Shown here one piece after another: positions 8,615-16,333 of a DNA stretch of 64,000 nucleotides. The DNA comes from Streptomyces sp. TSRI0107. GTDB lineage: Bacteria > Actinomycetota > Actinomycetes > Streptomycetales > Streptomycetaceae. A program made the position numbers and the translations under genes. Under the pieces are notes generated by a model. It had not been told where the DNA came from. It worked only from the letters and a program-made list of their open reading frames with translations, and did no database searches. Every line of letters begins with the position of its first letter. The stretch's first letter is position 1. The stretch lies in the NCBI RefSeq assembly GCF_001905845.1, contig NZ_LIVZ01000014.1, positions 62,001 through 126,000 of the forward strand. The letters run 5' to 3'.

Positions 8615-9517
8615 GTGATCGAAGCGCGGCGGCTGCACATCCTCCGTGCGGTGGCGGACCACCGCACGGTGACGGCGGCTGCCGCCGCGCTGTATCTCAC
8701 GCCGTCCGCGGTCTCCCAGCAGCTGACGGCCCTGGAGCAGGAGACCGGCCACCGGCTGGTGGAGCGCGGCGCCAAGGGCGTACGGCTCACCCCCGCCGGC
8801 GAGATCCTGCTCGAACACACCAACCTCGTCCTCGCCCAGCTGGAGCGGGCCGAGGCCGAGCTCGCCGCGTACAGCTCGGGCGCGGCGGGCACGGTGACCG
8901 TCGCCGCCTTCGCGACCGGCATCGCCCAGGTCGTCGCGCCCGCCGTGGCCCGTCTCGCCCGCACCTCGCCCGGCATCGGCATCCGGGTCCAGGACGCCGA
9001 GGGCGACGCCAGCCTGCCGATGGTGCTGGACCGGCAGGTCGACGTGGCGGTGGCCGTCGAGTACCGGGGGGCGCCGCCCGCCGACGATCCCCGGCTGACG
9101 CACGTGCCGCTGTACGCGGAGCCGTTCGACGCGGTCGTCCCCGTCACCCACCGGCTCGCCGACGCCCCGGAGGTACCGCTGGCGGAGCTGGCCAAGGACC
9201 CGTGGATCGGCCCGTACCCCGGCAACCCCTGCCATGACGTGGTCGTGCTGGCCTGCGAGAGCGCCGGGTTCCAGCCGCGTCTGGAGCACTCCTCCGACGA
9301 CTTCCGCGCCGTCGTGGCGCTGGCCTCGGCCGACGCGGGCGTGGCCCTCGTACCGCGCTCGGCGCTGCGCGGCATGGACCTGGCGGGGGTGGTGGTCCGG
9401 CCGGTCGACGGGGTGGCGCCCACCCGCCGGGTCTTCGCGGCCGTCCGCCGGGGCGCCGAGGAGCACCCGCTGATCCGGCCCGTGCTGGACGCGCTGCGGG
9501 CGGCCGCCGAAGGGTAG
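8615..9517 (+). CDS. LysR-family transcriptional regulator
   Basis: This is a 300-residue LysR regulator with an N-terminal winged helix-turn-helix (RRLHILRAVADHRTVTAAAA, LTPSAVSQQLTALEQETGHRL) and a substrate-binding domain from about residue 90. It starts with GTG 37 bases after kbl, so it is probably transcribed with tdh-kbl rather than divergently, which is atypical for LysR. Regulation of threonine/glycine metabolism is inferred from position; the ligand is unknown. Confidence 0.88.
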   Translation: MIEARRLHILRAVADHRTVTAAAAALYLTPSAVSQQLTALEQETGHRLVERGAKGVRLTPAGEILLEHTNLVLAQLERAEAELAAYSSGAAGTVTVAAFATGIAQVVAPAVARLARTSPGIGIRVQDAEGDASLPMVLDRQVDVAVAVEYRGAPPADDPRLTHVPLYAEPFDAVVPVTHRLADAPEVPLAELAKDPWIGPYPGNPCHDVVVLACESAGFQPRLEHSSDDFRAVVALASADAGVALVPRSALRGMDLAGVVVRPVDGVAPTRRVFAAVRRGAEEHPLIRPVLDALRAAAEG

Positions 9518-9553
9518 GGAACCGGTCGGCGGCCGAACGCAGTCTGGGCTGTC

Positions 9554-10927
9554 ATGCGTGTGACGATGATCCTCCCGGCCCTGACCGAGGCGACGAGCCC
9601 GCTGTTCCGGCCCATCAAGTACTCGCTGTTCCCGCCCCTGGGCCTGGCCACCCTCGCCGGCTACCTCGACCCCGACGACGAGGTCACCCTCCACGACGAA
9701 CACGTGGAGCGCCTCGACCTGGAGGCCCTGCCGACCCCCGACCTGCTGGTCGTCCAGCCGTACATCACCTCCGCCAGACGCTCCTACGAGATAGCCGACC
9801 ACTTCCGTGCCCGCGGCGTGCACGTGGCCATGGGCGGACTGCACGTGACCTCGCTGCCCGAGGAGGCCGCGGCGCACGCCGACACGATCTTCACCGGCCC
9901 CGGCGAGGACACCTGGCCGCTGTTCCTGAAGGATTTCCGCGACGGCGTGCCCGCCCGCCGTTACGACTCGACGTTGCGCACCCTCGCCGGACTGCCGCCG
10001 GTCCGCCGTGACCTGATCAAGCGCCACCTGTACCTCGTCCCCAACTCGATCGTGGTGTCCCGCGGCTGCCCGCACCACTGCGACTTCTGCTACAAGGACG
10101 CCTTCTTCGAGGGCGGGAAGTCCTTCTACACCCAGGCCGTCGACGACGCCCTCGCCGAGATCGACCGGCTGCCCGGCCGCCACCTGTACTTCCTCGACGA
10201 CCACCTGCTCGGCAACCGGCGGTTCGCCGAGGCGCTGTTCGACGGCATGAAGGGGATGGGCCGCCTGTGGCAGGCGGCGGGCACGGTCAGCTCCGTGCTG
10301 AAGCCGGACCTGCTGGAGCGCGCCGTGGAGGCCGGGCTGCGCAGCCTGTTCGTCGGCTTCGAGACCGTCAACGACGCCAACCTCGCCGAGCGCCGCAAGA
10401 ACCAGAACATCGGCACCGACTACGCGGCGGCGGTACGGCGGCTGCACGACGCCGGGGTCATGGTCAACGCCAGCTTCGTCTTCGGCCTCGACCAGGACGG
10501 GCCGGACGTGTTCGACCGGACCGTGGCGTGGGCGGTCGACCAGGGCATCGAGACGGCGACTTTCCACATCATGACGCCGTATCCGTCGACCGGCTTGTGG
10601 AAGCAGCTGGAGTCCGAGGGGCGGATCGTGCACCGCGACTGGGACCTCTACGACACCCGCCACGTCGTCCACCGCCCCAAGGGGATGACCCCGCGTCAAC
10701 TGGAGGACGGCTACTGGCGGGCGTACCGCGACTTCTACCGCTGGTCCAGCATCTGGCGCGGCTCGGCGGCGCAGCCCGGCCCGCACGAGCGGCTGCGGCA
10801 CCTGGCGTACGCGGGCGGCTGGAAGAAGTTCGAGCCCGCGTGGGACCTGCTGATCCGCTCGAAGCGGGTGGTGCGGGCGCTGCCGGCGCTGGAGCGGACG
10901 CTGGCGGCGTTCGGCGGGAGGCAATGA
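9554..10927 (+). CDS. B12-binding-type radical SAM protein
   Basis: The N-terminal part (about 1-140) is a cobalamin-binding-like Rossmann domain beginning MRVTMILPALTEATSPLFRP, with PDLLVVQPYITSARRSYEIAD. The radical SAM core follows with the [4Fe-4S] motif CPHHCDFC (CxxxCxxC) near residue 180, then a TIM-barrel segment with FLDDHLLGNRRFAEALFDGM and FVGFETVNDANLAERRKNQN. Such proteins methylate or rearrange unactivated carbons using SAM and often methylcobalamin. No peptide precursor or biosynthetic neighbour identifies the substrate. It lies 36 bases after the LysR gene in the same direction. The architecture is secure; the reaction is unknown. Confidence 0.85.
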   Translation: MRVTMILPALTEATSPLFRPIKYSLFPPLGLATLAGYLDPDDEVTLHDEHVERLDLEALPTPDLLVVQPYITSARRSYEIADHFRARGVHVAMGGLHVTSLPEEAAAHADTIFTGPGEDTWPLFLKDFRDGVPARRYDSTLRTLAGLPPVRRDLIKRHLYLVPNSIVVSRGCPHHCDFCYKDAFFEGGKSFYTQAVDDALAEIDRLPGRHLYFLDDHLLGNRRFAEALFDGMKGMGRLWQAAGTVSSVLKPDLLERAVEAGLRSLFVGFETVNDANLAERRKNQNIGTDYAAAVRRLHDAGVMVNASFVFGLDQDGPDVFDRTVAWAVDQGIETATFHIMTPYPSTGLWKQLESEGRIVHRDWDLYDTRHVVHRPKGMTPRQLEDGYWRAYRDFYRWSSIWRGSAAQPGPHERLRHLAYAGGWKKFEPAWDLLIRSKRVVRALPALERTLAAFGGRQ

Positions 10928-10956
10928 TCGGCGGCCGCCCCCTGTCTGCCTCCCAC

Positions 10957-10997
10957 TCTGTTTCATATCCGGGATAACATCCCGGATATGAAACAGA
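10957..10997. promoter_or_regulatory. Perfect 19-bp inverted repeat over the start codon
   Basis: Arms 10957-10975 and 10979-10997 are exact inverse complements (each contains ATATCCGGGAT or its complement) around the spacer AAC. The ATG of the XRE-cupin gene (10988-10990) lies inside the right arm. This is a likely autoregulatory operator that would block transcription start or translation. Confidence 0.8.
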
Positions 10998-11572
10998 ACC
11001 TCTCCGACGCCGGGCCGGACCCCGTCGACGCCCGGCTCGGCGCCCGCCTCGCGGAGCTGCGGGCCGAACACGGCTGGTCGCTCGGCGAGCTGGCGGAGCG
11101 CAGCGGGGTCAGCCGGTCCACCCTGTCCCGCGCCGAACGGGCGGAGATCAGCCCCACCGCCGCCGTCCTGAACCGTCTGTGCAACGTCTACGGACGCACC
11201 ATGTCCCGGCTGCTCAGCGAGGTCGAGGCGGAGCCCGCGCCGCTGCTGCGCGCCGCCGAACAGCCGGTGTGGGAGGACCGTGCCTCCGGGTTCGTACGGC
11301 GCTCCGTGTCGCCGCCGCACCCCGGGCTGCGCGGCGAACTCGTCGAGGGACGGCTCGCCCCGGGCGCCGACCTGGCCTACGACCGGCCGCCCGTGCCCGG
11401 CCTCGAACAGCACATCTGGGTGCTGGAGGGCGCCCTGGAGGTGACCGCGCAGGACGTCGGGCACCGTCTCGACGCCGGGGACTGCCTGCGCCTGCGGGTG
11501 TGGGGTCCGACGCGGTTCCGGTGCGCGGGTCCCCGCGAGGCGCGCTATGTGCTGGCGGTGGTGCTGCCGTGA
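10988..11572 (+). CDS. XRE-cupin transcriptional regulator
   Basis: This is a 194-residue DNA-binding protein with an N-terminal XRE helix-turn-helix at about 15-70 (RLGARLAELRAEHGWSLGEL, SGVSRSTLSRAERAEISPTA) and a C-terminal cupin domain (GLEQHIWVLEGALEVTA, LDAGDCLRLRVWGPTRF). Such regulators usually control small-metabolite catabolism or detoxification and their own promoter. The ATG sits inside a perfect palindrome and no ribosome site precedes it, which suggests a leaderless transcript. Its stop overlaps the GNAT gene start (GTGA), so the two form an operon. Confidence 0.88.
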   Translation: MKQNLSDAGPDPVDARLGARLAELRAEHGWSLGELAERSGVSRSTLSRAERAEISPTAAVLNRLCNVYGRTMSRLLSEVEAEPAPLLRAAEQPVWEDRASGFVRRSVSPPHPGLRGELVEGRLAPGADLAYDRPPVPGLEQHIWVLEGALEVTAQDVGHRLDAGDCLRLRVWGPTRFRCAGPREARYVLAVVLP

Positions 11573-12111
11573 CCATCGTCCGGCTGGACGCCGGCCGACT
11601 GCGCGAGCGGGCCGACGAGTTCGCGGAGCTGCTGGTCGACACCGTGGCGGGCGGCGCCTCCGTCGGCTTCCTCGGCCCGCTCGACCCCGCCGAGGCCGCG
11701 GCCTGGTGGCGGGAGCGGGCCGCGGAGGTCGCCACCGGGCAGCTCGCCGTCTGGGCGGCGGACGACGGGGACCGGCTGGTCGGCACCGTCGGCCTCGCCT
11801 TCGCCGGCAAGGCCAACAGCCGCCACCGCGCCGAGGTGGTCAAGCTGATGGTGCGCCGCGACGGCCGCGGCCGGGGCATCGGGCGCCGCCTCCTGGCCAC
11901 CGCCGAGCGGGCCGCCGCCGGGTCCGGGATCACCCTGCTCCACCTCGACACCGAGACCGACAGCCTCGCCGAGCGTCTGTACGGCTCGGCGGGCTGGACG
12001 CGGCTCGGCGCGATCCCCGACTACGCGGCGGCACCCGGCGGGGAACTGCGGCCGACGACGATCTACTACAAGCGGCTCCCCGGCGCCGCCGGTACGGCTC
12101 CCACCAGGTGA
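11569..12111 (+). CDS. GNAT-family N-acetyltransferase
   Basis: This 180-residue GNAT acyltransferase uses acetyl-CoA; the binding motif is VKLMVRRDGRGRGIGRRLLA (R/QxxGxG/A), preceded by the beta-strand LVGTVGLAF and followed by LLHLDTETDSLAERLYGSAG. The GTG start at 11569 overlaps the upstream regulator stop, so both proteins are probably made together and controlled by the palindromic operator. A small-molecule substrate such as an amine or antibiotic is an inference from the XRE-cupin/GNAT pairing. Confidence 0.88.
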   Translation: MTIVRLDAGRLRERADEFAELLVDTVAGGASVGFLGPLDPAEAAAWWRERAAEVATGQLAVWAADDGDRLVGTVGLAFAGKANSRHRAEVVKLMVRRDGRGRGIGRRLLATAERAAAGSGITLLHLDTETDSLAERLYGSAGWTRLGAIPDYAAAPGGELRPTTIYYKRLPGAAGTAPTR

Positions 12112-12141
12112 ATGTCAGTGGCAGGGGCTACCGTGCGGGGC

Positions 12142-12501
12142 ATGTCGGATGCCGAAGACGTACGCCGTATCGCCCTGTCGCTGCCGGACACCACGGAGAA
12201 GATCGCCTGGAGCATGCCCACGTTCCGGGTGGCGGGGAAGATGTTCGCCACGCTGCCCGAGGACGAGACCTCCATGGCGGTGCGCTGTCCCAAGGACGAG
12301 CGTGACGAACTGGCCCTGGCCGAACCGGAGAAGTTCTGGATCGCCGACCACGAGGCCCAGTTCGCCTGGGTGCGGGTACGGCTCGCCGCGCTGGAGGACG
12401 AGACGGAACTGCGGGACATCCTCGCCGACTCCTGGCGGCAGGCGGCCCCGCCCCGACTCCTGGACTCCCACCCGCAGTTGGGGCTGCCGGCCGCGGAGTG
12501 A
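12142..12501 (+). CDS. MmcQ/YjbR family protein
   Basis: This small protein of 119 residues has the MmcQ/YjbR (CyaY-like) fold: EDVRRIALSLPDTTEKIAWS, TFRVAGKMFATLPED, SMAVRCPKDERDELALAEPE and a C-terminal LRDILADSWRQAAP. These proteins are often called DNA-binding, but their function is poorly defined. An ATG at 12112 is also in frame; the one at 12142 matches the family N-terminus (MSDAEDV). It follows the GNAT gene closely. Confidence 0.8.
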   Translation: MSDAEDVRRIALSLPDTTEKIAWSMPTFRVAGKMFATLPEDETSMAVRCPKDERDELALAEPEKFWIADHEAQFAWVRVRLAALEDETELRDILADSWRQAAPPRLLDSHPQLGLPAAE

Positions 12502-12575
12502 AAATCCCTTGGGCGCGCCCGGCCGCCGTGGCATGATCCCCGGGCCCGAGTGGGGGCCGGGGAGGGAGTGGGCCA

Positions 12576-13937
12576 GTGACGTCCGGGACACCGTCGCAGG
12601 GGGAGGGCCGGGGAAGCGGGGCGAGCGGGGGAGGCACGGCGACCGGCACCGGTAGCGAAGCCGTCCCCGGCCCCGGCTCGCACGGCTTGTGGTCACGTGA
12701 CTTCGGCCTGTTCTTCGTCGCCCGCGCCGTCGCCCGGCTCGGCGACACCATGCCGCCGGTCGCCCTGGCCGCGGGCCTGCTCCAGCACGGGTACGGAGCC
12801 GGCGCGGTCGGCCTGGCGATGGCCGCGACCGCCGCCACCTTCGCCGGGCTCGTCGTCTTCGCCGGGGTGATCGCCGACCGGTTCGCCACCCGCACGCTGA
12901 TGATCTGGGCCGACCTGGTCCGCCTCGGCACCCAGGCCGTCGCGGCGGGGCTGTTCCTCGCCGACCACGTGGTCCTCTGGGAGATCTGCGCGATCGGCCT
13001 GGTCAACGGCGCCGCGGGGGCCCTCTTCCAGCCCGGCGTGGCCAGCATGGTGCCCCGCCTCGCCGCGGACGTCCAGGGTGCCAACGGGGCGATCCGGGTC
13101 GCCGAGTCGGTCGCCCAGCTCGCCGGACCCGCCGTCGCCGGCCTGCTCGTCGGCTTCGCCTCACCCGGCGGGGTGTTCGCCGCCCACGCCGCCACCTACG
13201 CGATCAGCGCCCTGTGCCTCCTGCTGCTGCGCCTGCCCCCGCTCGCCCCCGACAGCCGCCCCACCGGTCACGCGGCGGGCACCTTCCGGGCGGACCTGGT
13301 CGAGGGCTGGCACGAGTTCCGCTCCAGGACCTGGCTGTGGGGCGTGATCGCCGTCTGGTGCCTCTACATGATCGCCGTCTGGGGGCCGACCGGTCCCCTG
13401 GTGGCCACCGAGGTGGTGCGCGACCACGGGCCGCGCGCCTACGGCCTGGTCAACTCCGCCCTCGGCGCCGGCACCGTCGTCGGCGGACTCCTCGCCCTGC
13501 GGCTGCGGCCCCGCCGGATGCTGCGCGCCGGCGCGATCGCCCTGACCGGCTTCGCCGGGTACCCGCTCGCCGTCGGCCTCGGACTCGGCGTCCCCGCCAT
13601 GGCGGCCGGGGCCGCGGTCGCCGGGGCCGGGCTGTCGTTCTGGGGCGTGATGTGGGCGACGACCGTGCAGACACAGGTCCAGCCGGACGTCCTCAACCGC
13701 ATCCACGCCTACGACGTGGCCGGCTCGCTGGCGATGATGCCCGTCGGCCAAGCCCTAGCGGGACCGGCGGCCTCCGTGCTCGGCGCGCGGCAGGTGCTGC
13801 TGGTCGCCGGGGCGATGAGCTTCGTCGTCGTGATCTCCCTGCTGTCGGTACGGGCGATCCGCGGCCTCGTCCGCGTCGACACCCCCTCCGCGTCCCGCAC
13901 GCCCACGCCCCCGGGAAAGCCCGCCCTCCGCCGCTGA
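12576..13937 (+). CDS. MFS transporter, EntS/MFS_3-like exporter
   Basis: A 453-residue major facilitator protein with about 12 hydrophobic segments starting near residue 45 (GLFFVARAVARLGDTMPPVA-type first helix) and the loop motif ADRFATRTLMIWADLVR after helix 2. It resembles drug and siderophore exporters of the EntS type. A GTG start at 12576 follows GGAGGGA. The first roughly 40 residues are Gly/Ser-rich and probably cytoplasmic. The substrate is not predictable; the 3' end lies about 100 bases before a tRNA gene. Confidence 0.87.
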   Translation: MTSGTPSQGEGRGSGASGGGTATGTGSEAVPGPGSHGLWSRDFGLFFVARAVARLGDTMPPVALAAGLLQHGYGAGAVGLAMAATAATFAGLVVFAGVIADRFATRTLMIWADLVRLGTQAVAAGLFLADHVVLWEICAIGLVNGAAGALFQPGVASMVPRLAADVQGANGAIRVAESVAQLAGPAVAGLLVGFASPGGVFAAHAATYAISALCLLLLRLPPLAPDSRPTGHAAGTFRADLVEGWHEFRSRTWLWGVIAVWCLYMIAVWGPTGPLVATEVVRDHGPRAYGLVNSALGAGTVVGGLLALRLRPRRMLRAGAIALTGFAGYPLAVGLGLGVPAMAAGAAVAGAGLSFWGVMWATTVQTQVQPDVLNRIHAYDVAGSLAMMPVGQALAGPAASVLGARQVLLVAGAMSFVVVISLLSVRAIRGLVRVDTPSASRTPTPPGKPALRR

Positions 13938-14036
13938 GGCACGCGCCCACCGATAAAGGGGTGCGCGAGCACCGACCCGAGTGCGGTATTGTTTCTCTGC
14001 GCGTTCGGCCAGGGGAAACCCCAGGTCAGACGGCAT

Positions 14037-14110
<74 letters not shown>

Positions 14111-14127
14111 CTTGTGAGAGTCGAAGG

Positions 14128-14163
14128 CCGAAGGCCGATTCGGAGATCCGAATCGGCCTTCGG
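14128..14163 (+). terminator. Terminator after tRNA-Pro copy 1
   Basis: A perfect 16-bp stem (14128-14143 with 14148-14163) closes a 4-base loop AGAT. It starts 17 bases after the tRNA and has no T tract, as is common in Streptomyces. Confidence 0.85.
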
Positions 14164-14293
14164 TCATTCCGGGAGGCCGCTTTCGGCGGTCGCGTCGAGG
14201 AGGGCCCTCCGGCACGCGCGGCCGCGTGTCCCTGCTCGACGAGACGCACGTGGAGCAGCAGGTCGGTGGACGCGGGCCTGCAGGGCGGGAAGG

Positions 14294-14446
14294 GCCGCCC
14301 TCACCGTCGTCTGGCTGGGCGGCTACGTGCTCCTGCCGGCCAAGGCCCGGCAGGTCCTCGAAAGGCCGGGGACCCGCCGCGCGCTCGGACGGACCACGGG
14401 CGTCGTGCTGATCGGCTTCGGCCTCGTGGTCGCGACCGGCTCGTGA
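14294..14446 (+). pseudogene. C-terminal remnant of a LysE-family exporter
   Basis: The frame ending at 14446 encodes AALTVVWLGGYVLLP, then LERPGTRRALGRTTGVVLIG and FGLVVATGS, which matches the last helix region of LysE/RhtB amino-acid exporters. The upstream part of the frame is Arg-rich and unrelated, and the first roughly 150 residues of the family are absent. It is therefore a decayed fragment lying between the tRNA terminator and the SARP gene. Confidence 0.65.
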
Positions 14447-14468
14447 CAGCTCCGCACGCGTGACGGCC

Positions 14469-16196
14469 CTACCCGGTTTCCCGCAGATAGGCGCGGACCG
14501 TCTCCGGCAGCCGGTAGCGGGGTCCGTCGGCGCCGTCCTCCAGCAGCACCAGCGAGCGGTCCACCAGCCGGGACAACACGTCCAGGGCCGAGTCCGGCAG
14601 CCCCTCCCCGGCGGCGGTCTTCTCGACGTCCGCGAGCGCGTGGCCGTCGTCGCCCCCGCCCAGCAGGCGCAGGAGGGCCCGCTCGGGAGGGGAGAGCAGC
14701 GCCCAGCTCCACTCCAGCGTGGCGCGCAGGGTCCGCTGCCGCGCGGGGCCGGCGCGCCGGCCCGTCGTGGTGAGTACGGCGAACAGGTCGGCGTCGAGCC
14801 GGGCGGCCAGCTCGGCGGCGCCGAGGGCGCGCAACCGGGCGGCGGCCAGTTCCAGGGCGAGGGGCAGCCCGTCCAGCCGCCGGCAGATCGCGGCGACGGC
14901 CGACGCGTTGCCGGGGCCCAGCCGGAAGCCCGTGGGCGCGAGGTCGGTGAACAGTTTCACCGCGTCGTACGAAGGCAGTTCGGCCGGGGGCGTCCGCGGC
15001 GGCGGCGTGCTGAGCGGCGGTACGGTCCACACGCGTTCGCCGGGCACGCCGAGCGGTTCCCGGCCGGTGGCGAGGACGCGCAGGCCGGGCTCCGCGCGCA
15101 GCAGGCCCTCGGTCACCTCGGCGACCGCCTCGACGACGTGCTCGCAGGTGTCCAGGAGGAGCAGAGAGGGCCGGGCGGCCCGGGCGCGGGCGATCAGGGC
15201 GGACACCGACTCCGGAGTGGCGGACGACGGGTCCGGTCCGGCCAGGTCGACGTACCCGACGTCCTCCGCGCCGAAGGCGCGCACCACCTCCAGGGCGAGG
15301 CTCGTCTTGCCGACCCCGCCCGGCCCGGTCAGCGTCACCAGCCGGGCCGACGCGAGCAGCGACCGTATCTCGGCCACCGCGTCCACCCGGCCGACGAGCG
15401 GGGCCACGACGGCCGGCAGCGGCGCGACGGGCGGGGCGACGGTGCCCGGCGCGGAGTCGTGCTGCCGGAGGATCGCCTCGTACTGGGCACGCACCTCGGG
15501 GCCCGGATCCACGCCCAGTTCGTCGGCCAGGCGGGCGCGCAGCCGCTCGTAGGCGGCCAGGGCCTCGCTCTGCCGGCCCGCCAGGTACAGGGCGCGCAGG
15601 TGGGCGGCGTGCAGGCGTTCGCAGAGCGGGTGATGGGCGAGCAGGGCGCTGAGTTCACCGGCCAGCGTGTCGTGCTCGCCGAGGTCGAGGCGGGCCTGCG
15701 CGTGCGCCTCCAGCACGGTCACCCGCTCGTCCTCGAGCCGGACGATCGCCGTGCGCGCGAAGTCCTCGTCCGACACGTCGGCGTACGCGGGCCCCCGCCA
15801 CAGGCCCAGCGCGTCCGCCAGCAGGGCCGTCCGGTCGCGGGGGCCGCCGGCCTCGCGGGCGCGGGCGGCCAGCGCGCGGAACGTGCCCGCGTCGACCGCG
15901 TCGGGGGAGACGGCGAGCAGGTAGCCGGGCGGCTGCCGGACGACCAGGTTCCGGCCGCCGGGCTCGCCCGCCTCCAGCGCCCGGCGCAGCTGGGAGACGC
16001 GGGTCTGCAGCGCGGCGGCCGGGTTGCGGGGGAGCCGGTCGCCCCACAGGCCCTCGATCAGCCGGTCCGCCGGCACCGGCCGGCCCTCGGCGAGCAGCAG
16101 GTGTGCGAGCAGCGCCCGCACCTTCGCCTCCGGCACATGCACCGGCAGGCCGTCCTCCGTCCACACGGCCAGTGGGCCGAGCACCCCGAAACGCAC
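14469..16196 (-). CDS. SARP/AfsR-like regulator with BTAD and STAND ATPase
   Basis: A 575-residue regulator with an OmpR-type winged helix (1-90, MRFGVLGPLAVWTEDGLPVH and LIEGLWGDRLPRNPAAALQT), a bacterial transcriptional activation domain (about 95-240) and a nucleotide-binding domain with P-loop GPGGVGKTS near residue 280, LLLLDTCEHV and RLDGLPLALELAAARLRAL. It stops at LPETVRAYLRETG and lacks the C-terminal TPR half of full-length AfsR-type proteins, so it is a shorter form. SARPs activate secondary metabolism or stress genes. It is divergent from an oxidoreductase, with SARP-type repeats between them. Confidence 0.88.
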   Translation of the reverse strand: MRFGVLGPLAVWTEDGLPVHVPEAKVRALLAHLLLAEGRPVPADRLIEGLWGDRLPRNPAAALQTRVSQLRRALEAGEPGGRNLVVRQPPGYLLAVSPDAVDAGTFRALAARAREAGGPRDRTALLADALGLWRGPAYADVSDEDFARTAIVRLEDERVTVLEAHAQARLDLGEHDTLAGELSALLAHHPLCERLHAAHLRALYLAGRQSEALAAYERLRARLADELGVDPGPEVRAQYEAILRQHDSAPGTVAPPVAPLPAVVAPLVGRVDAVAEIRSLLASARLVTLTGPGGVGKTSLALEVVRAFGAEDVGYVDLAGPDPSSATPESVSALIARARAARPSLLLLDTCEHVVEAVAEVTEGLLRAEPGLRVLATGREPLGVPGERVWTVPPLSTPPPRTPPAELPSYDAVKLFTDLAPTGFRLGPGNASAVAAICRRLDGLPLALELAAARLRALGAAELAARLDADLFAVLTTTGRRAGPARQRTLRATLEWSWALLSPPERALLRLLGGGDDGHALADVEKTAAGEGLPDSALDVLSRLVDRSLVLLEDGADGPRYRLPETVRAYLRETG

Positions 16197-16226
16197 GCCT
16201 GAACGATAGCCGGACCGCCGATCAAG

Positions 16227-16259
16227 GACCTGCAGAGAACCCGAAGAAGACCTGAAGTG
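16227..16259. promoter_or_regulatory. Putative SARP binding site: three direct repeats at 11-bp pitch
   Basis: GACCTGC begins at 16227, AACCCGA at 16238 and GACCTGA at 16249, exactly 11 bp apart, in the intergenic region between the SARP gene and the oxidoreductase gene. SARP proteins bind heptameric direct repeats spaced by one or two helical turns, so this is a good candidate site. Confidence 0.5.
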
Positions 16260-16333
16260 GCCTCCGGCACCGTTCGGAACATCAGCGACGACGTCACAAC
16301 GTCAACACGCCGCGAACACCGAAGGGTTGAGCC

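Noticed and set aside
7370..11464. Minus-strand open frame of 1364 codons
   Set aside because: It lies opposite kbl, the LysR gene, the radical SAM gene and the XRE-cupin gene, and its Val/Gly/Arg/His-rich translation has no family motif. It is a high-G+C antisense artefact.
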